DNA of 64,000 nt, taken from positions 496,001 to 560,000 of the forward strand of contig NZ_LT906662.1 of assembly GCF_900205865.1 (NCBI RefSeq). The letters are read 5' to 3'. Positions 10,266 to 21,223 of this stretch are shown here, one piece after another; the stretch's first letter is position 1; each line of letters starts with the position of its first letter. Source of the DNA: Thermoanaerobacterium sp. RBIITD. GTDB taxonomy: Bacteria; Bacillota; Thermoanaerobacteria; Thermoanaerobacterales; Thermoanaerobacteraceae. The position numbers and the translations under genes are program-made. Below the pieces are notes generated by a model. The model was not told the origin of the DNA. It did not search any database and was given only the letters and a program-made list of their open reading frames with translations.

Positions 10266-10553
10266 TCACTCTATTACCTTCGGTACTTTAAAGCATCCGT
10301 TTTCTTTTTCTGGTGCATTCATTAGAACTTTTTCCCTCTCCATCGACGGCTTTACTTCATCATCTCTAAAAACATTGCTTATTGGTACTATGTGTGCTGT
10401 CGGTTGGACGTCGTCTGTTGACAATTCATTTAATTTATTAACATATTCTATAATACTGTCTAGTTGATAAGAAAATTTTTCAAGTTCTTCATCAGTAAAT
10501 TTAAGTCTTGCGAGATTTGCTACATGCTTAACCTCGTCTTTTGTAATAGCCAT
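10266..10553 (-). CDS. gatC: Asp-tRNA(Asn)/Glu-tRNA(Gln) amidotransferase subunit C
   Basis: A 95-residue GatC, the belt-like subunit that stabilises the GatA-GatB interface. The N-terminus MAITKDEVKHVANLARLKFTDEELEKF and the C-terminal DEVKPSMEREKVLMNAPEKENGCFKVPKVIE are typical. The ATG is preceded by GAAAGGATG. It is the first gat gene, about 80 bases after ligA; that gap has no clear terminator, so it probably belongs to the same transcript. Confidence 0.95.
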   Translation of the reverse strand: MAITKDEVKHVANLARLKFTDEELEKFSYQLDSIIEYVNKLNELSTDDVQPTAHIVPISNVFRDDEVKPSMEREKVLMNAPEKENGCFKVPKVIE

Positions 10554-10635
10554 ATCTACACATCCTTTCTAAAATTCTTAATAATTTCATTTTAATTTTA
10601 GATTGTCAAAATGAATTTCTATTTAATTAATTTTA

Positions 10636-12621
<1,986 letters not shown>

Positions 12622-12629
12622 TCACCGCC

Positions 12630-14780
12630 TTATGAAATTGCTCTTATTGGGGCATATTTGACAGACAGTATTTTTACACCGACATTTGGAAATGCTACTG
12701 TTAACTCTTGATTATCACCACTGCCATTCACATTTACTACCGTTCCAACGCCCCACAATTTATGTTCAATTCTATCACCCGGATTATATTTTTCTTTATT
12801 ATATGCTTTTCTTGCAAATGTATTAATGTACGATGATACCGTCTTGTAATCTTGTTTTTTTATCATTCCATCATCATATTCCGTCACTAAATCCTCAGGT
12901 ATTTCATTGATAAACCTTGATACGGTATTGTACTGCGGTTTTCCATAAAGATTCCTTGTCCTGGCATATGTCATAAACAGCTTTTCTTTTGCACGGGTTA
13001 TACCAACATAACATAATCTTCTTTCTTCTTCGAGTTCATGTTCATCAATAAAAGAGCGTGAGCTTGGAAAAACCCCTTCCTCCATTCCCGTCATAAATAC
13101 AACAGGAAACTCAAGGCCCTTTGCAGAATGCAATGTCATTAATACTATACTATCGCCAATTTCACCTGCAGTATCTATGTCAGACACTAATGTAATACCG
13201 GATAAAAAGTTTTCTAAGGATTTGTCCTCAGATGTTTCCATAAATTCATTTGCTGCTCTTATAAACTCATTGATATTTTCAATGCGGCTCTCTGATTCCT
13301 TTGTATTATCAGCATTTAATTCATCAAGATATCCTGTTTTATCAAGTATATATTCTATAACTTCTACTATCGTCATATAATCAAGTTCATTAATTAGGTC
13401 ATCTATAAAATTTTTAAAGCCTTCCAGAGCTTTTTTCGCTCTACCTGACAAATCAACATTTGGAATAGCAAAATACATGCTCGTATTATTATTTCGCGCA
13501 TATTCCTCTAAGGCATTTAAAGTGCTTTCACCTATTCCTCTTTTGGGAACGTTTATTATGCGTTTTAATGAGATATCGTCATATGGATTAACAAGGATTC
13601 TCAAATATGCAATAATATCCTTAATTTCTTTACGATCATAAAACCTTAATGCGCCAACAAGTTTATATGGAATATCGTTCATCATAAAAGCCTCTTCTAA
13701 TATACGAGATTGTGCATTTGTCCTGTATAGGACAGCAAAATCAGAATACTTTCTTCCCTTTTCTATTAATTCCCTTATCCTATTAACTATGAAATTAGCT
13801 TCTTCTCTTTCATTTTGTACTTCACTAACTACAATCTTTTCTCCATCTTTATTATCTGTCCAAAGCTTTTTCTTCTTCCTTTTAACATTGTTATCTATAA
13901 CATTATTTGCAGCATCAAGGATTATCTGTGTTGAACGATAATTTTGCTCAAGCTTTATAACAGTTGCGTCAGGATAATCTTTTTCAAAATCAAGTATATT
14001 TTTGATATCTGCACCGCGCCAACCGTATATGCTCTGATCATCATCACCTACAACACATAAATTCCTATATTTTGATGCAAGTAAATTTATAAATTCATAC
14101 TGTGGCTTATTTGTATCCTGATACTCATCAACCATGATATATCTAAATTTGTTTTGATAGTATTTTAGAATATCCTCATCATTCTTAAATAATTCTATTG
14201 TTTTAATTATAATATCATCAAAATCAAGTGCATTATCTTTTTTCAGTTTATCTTGATACAATTTATAGACATCGGCTACTTTTTTGCTTCTAAAATCATT
14301 GCCAAATTCAAGTAAGTATTCATCAGGTCCTACCATCTTATCCTTTGCATTTGATATAGCATTTAACATTCCTTTTGGCGTATACTGTTTTTCATTGAGA
14401 TTTAATTCTTTTATGCAATCCGTGATCAATGACTTTTGGTCTTGTGAATCGTATATAACGAAATTTTTGTCATAACCGATTTTTTCTATATCTCTTCTTA
14501 AAATTCTGACACAGGCAGAATGAAATGTTGAAACCCATAGGTCACCTGCATATCCTAGTATGCTTTCAACTCTGTCTTTCATTTCCTTTGCGGCTTTATT
14601 TGTAAAAGTTATTGCAATTATATTTGCAGGTGAAACTTTTTTCTCCTTTATTAGATATGCTATTCTATGTGTAAGAACCCTCGTCTTACCGCTTCCTGCA
14701 CCTGCAAGAATTAAAAGAGGTCCCTCTGTCATAAGTACGGCTTCTTTTTGTCTGTCATTAAGTTTATCAAGAATATTCAT
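12630..14780 (-). CDS. pcrA: UvrD/PcrA family ATP-dependent DNA helicase
   Basis: A superfamily 1A 3'-5' helicase for repair and plasmid or replication-fork processing, 716 residues. Motif I AGAGSGKT is at about 26-33, Ia AITFTNKAAKEMKDRV follows, and motif II is DEYQDTN near 219. Further on are GDDDQSIYGWRGA, YRSTQ and the C-terminal VVFMTGMEEGVFPSSRS and EERRLCYVGITRAK. The extreme C-terminus has a PcrA-type Tudor-like patch (GDRIEHKLWGVGTVV). First gene of the pcrA-ligA-gatCAB cluster. Confidence 0.95.
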   Translation of the reverse strand: MNILDKLNDRQKEAVLMTEGPLLILAGAGSGKTRVLTHRIAYLIKEKKVSPANIIAITFTNKAAKEMKDRVESILGYAGDLWVSTFHSACVRILRRDIEKIGYDKNFVIYDSQDQKSLITDCIKELNLNEKQYTPKGMLNAISNAKDKMVGPDEYLLEFGNDFRSKKVADVYKLYQDKLKKDNALDFDDIIIKTIELFKNDEDILKYYQNKFRYIMVDEYQDTNKPQYEFINLLASKYRNLCVVGDDDQSIYGWRGADIKNILDFEKDYPDATVIKLEQNYRSTQIILDAANNVIDNNVKRKKKKLWTDNKDGEKIVVSEVQNEREEANFIVNRIRELIEKGRKYSDFAVLYRTNAQSRILEEAFMMNDIPYKLVGALRFYDRKEIKDIIAYLRILVNPYDDISLKRIINVPKRGIGESTLNALEEYARNNNTSMYFAIPNVDLSGRAKKALEGFKNFIDDLINELDYMTIVEVIEYILDKTGYLDELNADNTKESESRIENINEFIRAANEFMETSEDKSLENFLSGITLVSDIDTAGEIGDSIVLMTLHSAKGLEFPVVFMTGMEEGVFPSSRSFIDEHELEEERRLCYVGITRAKEKLFMTYARTRNLYGKPQYNTVSRFINEIPEDLVTEYDDGMIKKQDYKTVSSYINTFARKAYNKEKYNPGDRIEHKLWGVGTVVNVNGSGDNQELTVAFPNVGVKILSVKYAPIRAIS

Positions 14781-14950
14781 TTAGTTCACTCCAATTATTT
14801 TTTATAACAAGAACTCTATGATTATATTGTATATATAACTTATGAATTTATCAACTGTTTTAAAAAGCTTGGTGATCAAGCCCTTTATAAGTCATGAAGA
14901 TGCTTTATTCTTGCCAATGTATGGGATTAATTTATTAAGACCGATATTAA

Positions 14951-14979
14951 AAAAATCCCGGATATTTACCGGGATTTTT
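14951..14979 (-). terminator. Terminator overlapping the yerC stop codon
   Basis: An 11-bp perfect stem (AAAAATCCCGG / CCGGGATTTTT) with a 7-base loop, followed by T-rich sequence on the minus strand. The last coding triplets of the upstream gene form the 5' arm, and its TAA stop lies inside the loop. Confidence 0.85.
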
Positions 14980-15265
14980 CTTTCAACCTATCAAGAATTA
15001 AATTATATCCGTTCGCGCCATAATTTAGAGCTCTGTTTACTCTGCTTATTGTTGCCGTACTTGCGCCTGTTACTTCAGCAATTTCAATATACGTTTTCTT
15101 GTCTCTAAGCATTTTCGCGACTTGAAGTCTCTGTGCTAATGATTTAACTTCATTTATTGTTGCTATATCTTCAAAAAAACGATAACATTCTTCTATATCT
15201 TTTAACATTAAAATTGCTTCAAAGAGCTTGTCCACGTGTTCATCTTTAATTTTAGATTCGTACAT
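14966..15265 (-). CDS. YerC/YecD family TrpR-related protein
   Basis: A 99-residue DNA-binding protein of the TrpR-like YerC/YecD family. The helix-turn-helix region reads LAQRLQVAKMLRDKKTYIEIAEVTGASTATISRVNRAL (about 39-77), very typical of the family. In Bacillus the yerC gene also neighbours pcrA-ligA, so the synteny supports the call. The regulated genes are unknown. ATG is preceded by AGAGAGGGA. A terminator begins inside the final codons. Confidence 0.9.
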   Translation of the reverse strand: MYESKIKDEHVDKLFEAILMLKDIEECYRFFEDIATINEVKSLAQRLQVAKMLRDKKTYIEIAEVTGASTATISRVNRALNYGANGYNLILDRLKEKSR

Positions 15266-15390
15266 TTTTATCCCTCTCTTTACATATATTATATAACCAT
15301 TTACATTGTACAGAATTTACATTAATTATTCAATACTTTAAAGCAAAAAAATAAAATAGTTTATTTAACGTATGAAAGGAGGTAAGGCTA

Positions 15391-15441
15391 TTGACCAGTA
15401 AAAAAAGACGGCATAAAAACCGTCAAGTAGATAATATATAA
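15391..15441 (+). CDS. Possible 16-residue basic peptide (low confidence)
   Basis: On the plus strand a near-perfect Shine-Dalgarno AAAGGAGGT (15375-15383) lies 7 bases before a TTG opening a 17-codon frame, MTSKKRRHKNRQVDNI. The same bases form the terminator of the PTS operon on the other strand. No promoter or homologue is recognised, so this may be chance. Confidence 0.2.
   Translation: MTSKKRRHKNRQVDNI
15407..15424 (-). terminator. Terminator of the PTS operon
   Basis: Stem GACGG / CCGTC with an 8-base loop, followed on the minus strand by TTTTTTT. It lies about 25 bases past the IIA stop. Confidence 0.8.
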
Positions 15442-15449
15442 TTCTTGTT

Positions 15450-15767
15450 TTATTTTATTTTCTTCTCTATTGAGTCAAGCCTTTTGTACAATTCTATCAT
15501 TCTTCTAATAAGGTTTTTTTCTGCAAGTGCAGTCATAAGTTGATCCTGTGCATGAACGACGAGAAAATTTGGCGCTTCGCTTTGCTCACCTTGCACTAAT
15601 GCATTCTGATAATCATGACCTGCATAAAATTCTTCATCAGCCTTTTCAAGGTGTTTTTCAGCAGCTTCGAAATCCCCTTTTTCTGCTGCGTCCAATGCTT
15701 CGTATGCTTCACCTCTGGCGTTACCACCATGCAAGACTAAATTGTATATAATTTGCTCTAAATCCAT
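15450..15767 (-). CDS. PTS lactose/cellobiose-family IIA component
   Basis: A phosphocarrier that moves phosphate from HPr to the IIB protein. The 105-residue chain has the all-helical PTS_IIA lactose/cellobiose sequence MDLEQIIYNLVLHGGNARGEAYEALDAAEKGDFEAAEKHL, and the phosphorylated His is in VVHAQDQLMTA near 75-85. I chose the ATG at 15767 because GGAGGAACCC sits just upstream; the longer frame to 15821 would overlap the IIC gene and adds a non-family N-terminus. Sugar specificity (cellobiose, lactose or chitobiose) cannot be told. Confidence 0.92.
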   Translation of the reverse strand: MDLEQIIYNLVLHGGNARGEAYEALDAAEKGDFEAAEKHLEKADEEFYAGHDYQNALVQGEQSEAPNFLVVHAQDQLMTALAEKNLIRRMIELYKRLDSIEKKIK

Positions 15768-15789
15768 AAGAGGGTTCCTCCTTAATTCA

Positions 15790-17115
15790 TTATTTATTTT
15801 CTTCTGAAGCTTCTTTTTCATTTTTTACAAGTTGTGCTTCGTACATCTTAAAGAATGGATAGTAAATAATAGCTGCTACAATTAGATTTATCAGTTGTAA
15901 AATAGGTCCTTTCCAGTCAAGCCCACTTGATATAAATCCTCCAAAGAAAACTGGTACAGTAAATGGCAGCTGGTATAAAGGTCCAGTTACTATTTGGAAG
16001 TGGAAAGCTATATAATTAATAGTAACAACAACTGCCGGTGCAATTATAAATGGAATCATCAGTATCGGGTTCAAGACTATTGGTGCACCAAATATTAATG
16101 GTTCATTAATATTGAATATTGCCGGTATAAGCTCAGCTTTACCAATGGTTTTTAACTGTGTTGATGCTGAAAATAAGAACATTATAACAAGTGGCCATGT
16201 TATACCTGAACCGCCAATATGTGTAAACATGTGAAAGAATGGTTCTGTTACAATACCTGGCATTGCTTGATGTGCTTTTAATGCCGCCACATTTGCTGCA
16301 AGTTGGCTCATCCAGAAAGGATATGCTATTGAGGATACAACATTCATACCATGTATTCCAAGTGACCACAGTAGCATCATCAATATTATTTCTGCCAGTG
16401 CTGCCCAATAACTGTTTGATACGGCAACAAGTGGTTTAAATGCTTCAAGTACTAATTGTGGTAATGTTACTTTAAAATTAGCCCATACAATCCATTCAAC
16501 AATCCACGCTGAAACTACCATTACAAACATTGGTACTAATGCCATAAAGCTCCTTACAACATATGGCGGTACAGCCTCAGGCATCTTTATTACTAAGTCT
16601 CTTTTTTTAAAGAACCTCACAACCACAGCAGTAATTATACCTATTATTATTGCAACAAATAGTCCTTGTCCACCGAGATAATTTAAAACATCTCCAAAAC
16701 TAACTTTTGTTACATCTGCTGCAGGGAAGCAAGTAATCAAAAATGCCAACATAGATATAATACCTGTCATTGCCTCATCAAGGTCCCATCTTGTTGCTAA
16801 ACTATATGCTGTACCAAAAGCTACCATAAGTGCCATAATACCAAAAGATAGATTAAATGGAATCATTAACTGACCTGCTATAGGTTTAATTGCATTTGCC
16901 CATGCAACAATAGGGCCCCAATTAGCTCCTTCCGTTACCGGAGGATTTGCGATTATCAAAAACAGGGAACCGGTTAAAATAACCGGTAATGCAAAGCTTG
17001 AGAATGCATCCCTTATTGACTGGAGTACGACATTTTGTGCTATTCTTGCAAGAACAGGCATGAGTGAATTTTCCATCCACTTCATAAACCAGTTATTTGT
17101 TAATCTATCATCCAT
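15790..17115 (-). CDS. PTS lactose/cellobiose-family IIC permease
   Basis: The membrane-embedded sugar channel of a PTS, 441 residues with about ten hydrophobic segments. The N-terminus (WMENSLMPVLARIAQNVVLQSIRDAF) and the conserved FNINEPLIFGAPIVLNPILMIPF block near 335-360 are diagnostic of the cellobiose/diacetylchitobiose EIIC family. It lies between IIB (12-base gap) and IIA. The order IIB-IIC-IIA, with a PRD regulator upstream, indicates a self-contained beta-glucoside or oligosaccharide uptake operon. No sugar hydrolase is linked here. Confidence 0.93.
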   Translation of the reverse strand: MDDRLTNNWFMKWMENSLMPVLARIAQNVVLQSIRDAFSSFALPVILTGSLFLIIANPPVTEGANWGPIVAWANAIKPIAGQLMIPFNLSFGIMALMVAFGTAYSLATRWDLDEAMTGIISMLAFLITCFPAADVTKVSFGDVLNYLGGQGLFVAIIIGIITAVVVRFFKKRDLVIKMPEAVPPYVVRSFMALVPMFVMVVSAWIVEWIVWANFKVTLPQLVLEAFKPLVAVSNSYWAALAEIILMMLLWSLGIHGMNVVSSIAYPFWMSQLAANVAALKAHQAMPGIVTEPFFHMFTHIGGSGITWPLVIMFLFSASTQLKTIGKAELIPAIFNINEPLIFGAPIVLNPILMIPFIIAPAVVVTINYIAFHFQIVTGPLYQLPFTVPVFFGGFISSGLDWKGPILQLINLIVAAIIYYPFFKMYEAQLVKNEKEASEENK

Positions 17116-17127
17116 TTATTTATCCTC

Positions 17128-17454
17128 CTATACTTCTTTTCCAGATTTTTTAGCTAGATCTAATATCTGATTTAATATCTTTTTTGCATCCATCAATGCA
17201 AATGCCTGCATATCAACTATATCAACAGGTATATTGTATTTTGATGCAATTGTCTCAACTTCCTTTTTCAGATGCCTTACCTGTGGTTCAAGTAATGCAA
17301 CATCATACTCTTCTGCTTTCTTCTTAAATTCTCCTGTACCACCAGCATCAACTGTTACATCAATACCTTGTTTTTTTGCCTCATCTGTAACTTTTTTTGC
17401 TAATGAACTTGATGTTGCCCCCCAGCTGCAAAGTATAACACCATGTATTGGCAT
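17128..17454 (-). CDS. PTS lactose/cellobiose-family IIB component
   Basis: The cytosolic phosphotransfer protein that phosphorylates the incoming sugar. It has 108 residues. The phosphorylatable Cys is in GVILCSWGATSSSLAKK (Cys about 9), a variant of the usual CxxGMSTS loop. The remainder (LLEPQVRHLKKEVETIASKYNIPVDIVDMQAFALMDAKKIL) is classical IIB-cellobiose. It precedes IIC on the same strand. Confidence 0.92.
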   Translation of the reverse strand: MPIHGVILCSWGATSSSLAKKVTDEAKKQGIDVTVDAGGTGEFKKKAEEYDVALLEPQVRHLKKEVETIASKYNIPVDIVDMQAFALMDAKKILNQILDLAKKSGKEV

Positions 17455-17475
17455 TCAATACACCTCCTTTCAATT

Positions 17476-17727
17476 TTAACTGTTGCTCTTTTTATTGTTC
17501 CTATTTGAGCTTTTGCTTTTCTTTAAATTTTTATCATAAAGTTTTATCATCCTTATGGAAAATGACTGCACAAGTGCTATTGATAATATGAATAATACCC
17601 CAAATACTAAAACAATTAAACCTTGTATAAAGCTCTGTTTTACCATTGAATTTATAGCAGCGATTAACCATACTATTGATAACATTAAATAAAATATTTT
17701 TCGCTGTTTTATTGAAATACTAAACAT
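17476..17727 (-). CDS. Small membrane protein in the PTS operon, unknown function
   Basis: About 83 residues if started at MFSISIKQRK. Two hydrophobic helices (FYLMLSIVWLIAAI and LIVLVFGVLFILSIALV) are followed by a strongly basic, Ser/Asn/Lys-rich tail. It sits between the regulator and IIB, nearly contiguous with both, so it is co-transcribed. I do not recognise a family; a membrane accessory of the PTS is only a guess. Confidence 0.6.
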   Translation of the reverse strand: MFSISIKQRKIFYLMLSIVWLIAAINSMVKQSFIQGLIVLVFGVLFILSIALVQSFSIRMIKLYDKNLKKSKSSNRNNKKSNS

Positions 17728-17728
17728 A

Positions 17729-19816
17729 TCAATCACCTACAAAAAGATTTCTTTTAATCTCATCGTAATATTTTTGCATTAATGCTTTTCGTACTTTTTC
17801 TTTTGCTTCATCTATTTTATTAGTATTATTAAGCACTTCAACGAGGTCTTTGCTTTCTATAAATGAAACACTTAAATCACCGAGTATTTCTATACCTATT
17901 TTGTCATTTTCAGGTGCAACCATCAAAAATGCAGTATTTATCTTCTCATATTCATTTATTAAATTCTTCATTCTGACATCATTAGTTAACTTACCACAAA
18001 TTACAAGCGGTTTTTTTAGATTAGCTGATGTACAGTGGTAAATAACAAAACCTTTGCCTGGAAGGATAATCTTGCCCAGGCTTTCTCGTCCAATGAGCTT
18101 TGTCTTTATAGCGTCAATTTCTTTTGCATCAATATATCCAATTTCTAAAAAATCTTTTAAAAGGCTGTCGATTATTTCTTTTGAATTTACTCCATCGACA
18201 TTCTTTAACGCAAAGTCATTACATATTTCGATTATGTGTTTTCCATATTCGGCTATATGGACTAATTCATTGTATTTATCATTAACTACTTTCTTCTTTG
18301 AAAAGCTCATTATAAAATCGGTATTTAATGCTTTTTTTAATTTTTCCACATCCTCATCAAGAAGTAATGGATTTACTACAATTGTCTCCTTATCATTATT
18401 GTCAAGTGGTATTGTAGACACTATCAGGTCTATATCATCTCGATTTTTAAAATCCTTTAGTCTTAAACTTGATACCGTATCAACAATATTTAGTTGTGGG
18501 AACATCTGCAATTTTGATAAAAGCATTCTTGAAGTCCCAATACCACTTGCACAAACCACCAAAATATTATGCTTTTTAGCCTTATCCTGCTTCCTGACAA
18601 GAGCAGCTCCAAAATGCATAGCAATATATCCAACCTCGTCGTCAGGTATCTCCACATTTAGTTTATTTTTCAATACATTTGAGATAACCTTACATTTATC
18701 AAAGAGTAGACCATATCTTTCCTTTATATCATTAATAAGAGGATTTCTAATTGCAAGCCCCATTTTCAATCGAAATATAGTCGGTCTTAGGTGAGTTTTT
18801 AACCCGCTTTTTAGAATCGAGTCATATTCTAAATCGGTTTTAAACACATCTTCAGCTATTTTAATCATTTCATATGCAATTTCATTTATAAAGTCATCAT
18901 TTATTTCATCTGTATTTGCCCTATATCTTGCACCTTGGAGATGTATTGTTATATAGCCTATCTCGTCATCTGGAATTGCAATATCGAGCTCTTCTTCAAG
19001 GTATCTTGCAAGCATTTTAGCAAATTTGTATTCATCCGACTTCTTAAGCTCTAAAAGGCTCTCATCACCTATTTTTATCTTTTCTCCGTCTTTTATTCTT
19101 TTTAAAGCAAGTGCCAAGTGTACCGTTAGTCCCATATAAGAGCTTTCTGCCAACTCATATTCAAGAGACCTTTCTAATCTCTGAATAGCTTTTTCAATTT
19201 TTAATACTGTGTCATAATCAATAAGTCTTAAAAGTCTGTCATTTATATCTTTATCAAGTCTATTTAAATTATTGTACCCTTTATTTAAAAATTCCATTAA
19301 GTCCTTTGTCTCGACATTTTCATATAGAAAATTAATTATAGCTTTTCTAATGTTACTTTCTTCGCCAATTAAGTATACACCGACACCAGGTTTTGTAATA
19401 ATTGTCACGCCTTGTTTATATAACCATTTTTCTATTTCTTTTATGTCATAGCTTATTGTTGCGGTTGTCACATTATATTCTTTTGCAAAATACTCCAATT
19501 TAACAGGTTCTTTCATTTGTAGAAGTTCTGAAAGAATCAATTTTCTCCTCTGGTTTGCTCCTATATTAGGCCTATAACCGATAACATCAAAGTTAAATCT
19601 TTCTATATCGCTATCACTGCCTTCAACAACTAAAGCCTCAGGCATATTTTTTAATCTTAAACCATAGCCTTTAATATAATCATTTATAGCGTTTAGTTCC
19701 CTATATGCAGTTCTTTTGCTTAATTTGTATTTGCTAACGATATCGTCAATACTTATTGGCTCTTTTGACATAACTTTTTTCAAAATATCCAACTGGCGCG
19801 CGCTTAACTCTCTCAT
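17729..19816 (-). CDS. PRD-containing PTS transcriptional regulator (BglG/LicR type)
   Basis: A roughly 695-residue multidomain activator controlling the adjacent PTS. In order: N-terminal HTH (LSARQLDILKKVMSKEPISIDDIVSKYKLSKRTAYRELN); a second Mga/HTH-like helix set; and two PTS regulation domains with their His contexts (GLTVHLALALKRI, GYITIHLQGARYR, GLKTHLRPTIFRL, GYIAMHFGAALVR). A IIB-like domain with Cys in NILVVCASGIGTSRM and a C-terminal IIA-like domain (KIILPGKGFVIYHCTS) follow. I chose the ATG at 19816, which has AAAGGA upstream, over an upstream TTG. PTS-dependent phosphorylation presumably tunes its activity. Confidence 0.9.
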   Translation of the reverse strand: MRELSARQLDILKKVMSKEPISIDDIVSKYKLSKRTAYRELNAINDYIKGYGLRLKNMPEALVVEGSDSDIERFNFDVIGYRPNIGANQRRKLILSELLQMKEPVKLEYFAKEYNVTTATISYDIKEIEKWLYKQGVTIITKPGVGVYLIGEESNIRKAIINFLYENVETKDLMEFLNKGYNNLNRLDKDINDRLLRLIDYDTVLKIEKAIQRLERSLEYELAESSYMGLTVHLALALKRIKDGEKIKIGDESLLELKKSDEYKFAKMLARYLEEELDIAIPDDEIGYITIHLQGARYRANTDEINDDFINEIAYEMIKIAEDVFKTDLEYDSILKSGLKTHLRPTIFRLKMGLAIRNPLINDIKERYGLLFDKCKVISNVLKNKLNVEIPDDEVGYIAMHFGAALVRKQDKAKKHNILVVCASGIGTSRMLLSKLQMFPQLNIVDTVSSLRLKDFKNRDDIDLIVSTIPLDNNDKETIVVNPLLLDEDVEKLKKALNTDFIMSFSKKKVVNDKYNELVHIAEYGKHIIEICNDFALKNVDGVNSKEIIDSLLKDFLEIGYIDAKEIDAIKTKLIGRESLGKIILPGKGFVIYHCTSANLKKPLVICGKLTNDVRMKNLINEYEKINTAFLMVAPENDKIGIEILGDLSVSFIESKDLVEVLNNTNKIDEAKEKVRKALMQKYYDEIKRNLFVGD

Positions 19817-19875
19817 AAAATACTGTCCTTTCATTTGTGACAATTATTTAATAAGTTAACTTACCTTACAATTAT

Positions 19876-19903
19876 ATTATAAACTAATGCTCGCAATTTT
19901 CAA
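19876..19903 (-). promoter_or_regulatory. Candidate promoter of the PTS regulator operon
   Basis: On the minus strand TTGAAA is followed after 16 bases by a perfect TATAAT, about 60 bases before the regulator start. Confidence 0.6.
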
Positions 19904-19976
19904 CATTAAGATGTAAGTACTATGTCAATGTAGTAATGACATACATTTAATAATTCAAACACCCATGACAAAATGC

Positions 19977-20005
19977 TTGACTTTTCATTTTGAATCTTAT
20001 ATAAT
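19977..20005 (+). promoter_or_regulatory. Promoter of the metNIQ leader
   Basis: TTGACT, a 17-base spacer and TATAAT lie just upstream of the SAM riboswitch, placing the transcription start close to the 5' end of the aptamer. Confidence 0.8.
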
Positions 20006-20033
20006 CATTTTAACAATTTGATACGAAATTTAT

Positions 20034-20137
20034 TCTCTTATCCAGAGAGGTGGAGGGACTGGCCCGATGAAGCCCGGCAACCGGCACAAAAGTGCAATGG
20101 TGCCAATTCCTGCGGCATATGCTGAGAGATGAGAGAG
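20034..20137 (+). ncRNA. SAM-I (S-box) riboswitch
   Basis: The leader carries the S-box core: CTCTTATCCAGAGAGGTGGA, then GGGACTGGCCCGATGAAGCCC, GGCAACCGGC and the closing GAGAGATGAGAGAGG. P1 is CTCTTATC paired with GATGAGAG. The 3' part (AGAGAGG) can alternatively pair with CCTCTTT in the terminator. SAM binding should therefore favour termination, giving repression when methionine/SAM is plentiful. Confidence 0.96.
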
Positions 20138-20142
20138 GATTA

Positions 20143-20170
20143 AACCTCTTTCATAAAGAGGTTTTTTTTA
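20143..20170 (+). terminator. Riboswitch-controlled terminator
   Basis: A 9-bp stem AACCTCTTT / AAAGAGGTT with a 3-base loop and a run of T. Its 5' arm is complementary to the 3' strand of aptamer P1, so it competes with the antiterminator. Confidence 0.92.
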
Positions 20171-20200
20171 TTTTATTTTTTCAAAAAGAGGGGAAAAATT

Positions 20201-21223
20201 TTGATATCTGTTAAAAATCTAAGCAAAGTTTACAATTCCAATGGCAAAAAAGTTGTTGCATTAAAGGACATAAATTTAGACATCAATGACGGTGAAATAT
20301 ATGGTATTATGGGTTTAAGCGGTGCTGGTAAATCATCTTTAATAAGATGTATAAATATGTTAGAAAAGCCTACATCAGGAAGTATCATGATAAATAATGT
20401 TGAGATGACAAAATTAAAGCCTAAGGACTTAAGAAATATGAGAAAAAAAATAGGCATGATATTTCAACATTTTAATCTTTTGATGAATTCCACAGTATAT
20501 GAAAATATTGCTTTTCCTCTTAAAATATCAAAGGTTAAAGAAAGTGATATAGAAAAGCGAGTTAATGAGCTCCTTGAAGTCGTCGAGCTTGAGGATAAAA
20601 AAAATGCGTATCCGTCACAGTTATCAGGTGGTCAAAAACAAAGAGTCGGAATAGCAAGAGCACTAGCAAATAGGCCTGACATAATACTTTCTGATGAGGC
20701 AACATCAGCATTAGATCCAACTACGACCGAAGCAATATTAAATTTATTAAAAAGCATAAACAAGCAGTATGGTATAACAATAGTAGTAATTACACATGAG
20801 ATGTCTGTCATTAGAAACATATGTGATAGAGTAGCGGTTTTGGAAAATGGAGTAATTATTGAAGAAGGCAATGTCATAGACATATTTTCAAATCCATCTA
20901 CAGAAACATCAAAAAGGTTTTTAAAGGATATGATTGCCGAACTTCCACCTGATATACTTATTGATGATGAAAACCCAAATGAAGAAATACTAAGGTTGTC
21001 ATTTTTTGGAAAAAGCAGCAGAGAGCCTGTCATATCACATATGATAAAAAAATTTGACGTTGACGCAAATATAATATCAGGCAATATCGAGAGAATCCAA
21101 GACTCTCAAATAGGAAATCTTTTGATAAAGCTTAAAGGTGAACCTAATTCGATAAAGTCTGCAATAAACTATTTAGAAGAAAACGGCTTAAGAATAGAGG
21201 TGCTTAAAAATGGTATTGTCTAA
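20201..21223 (+). CDS. metN: Methionine ABC transporter ATP-binding protein
   Basis: The cytoplasmic ATPase of the methionine importer. The start is TTG at 20201 with AGAGGGG eight bases upstream. The 340-residue protein has Walker A GLSGAGKS near 38-45, QHFNLL (Q-loop), the signature LSGGQKQRVGIARAL and Walker B ILSDEATSALD. A C-terminal NIL domain (about 265-340) is the allosteric methionine sensor of MetN. It overlaps metI by 14 bases. Confidence 0.95.
   Translation: MISVKNLSKVYNSNGKKVVALKDINLDINDGEIYGIMGLSGAGKSSLIRCINMLEKPTSGSIMINNVEMTKLKPKDLRNMRKKIGMIFQHFNLLMNSTVYENIAFPLKISKVKESDIEKRVNELLEVVELEDKKNAYPSQLSGGQKQRVGIARALANRPDIILSDEATSALDPTTTEAILNLLKSINKQYGITIVVITHEMSVIRNICDRVAVLENGVIIEEGNVIDIFSNPSTETSKRFLKDMIAELPPDILIDDENPNEEILRLSFFGKSSREPVISHMIKKFDVDANIISGNIERIQDSQIGNLLIKLKGEPNSIKSAINYLEENGLRIEVLKNGIV

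Noticed and set aside
18054-18794. Long plus-strand frame of about 246 codons inside the PTS regulator
   Set aside because: Antisense shadow of the PRD regulator with low-complexity Ser/Phe/Ile composition.
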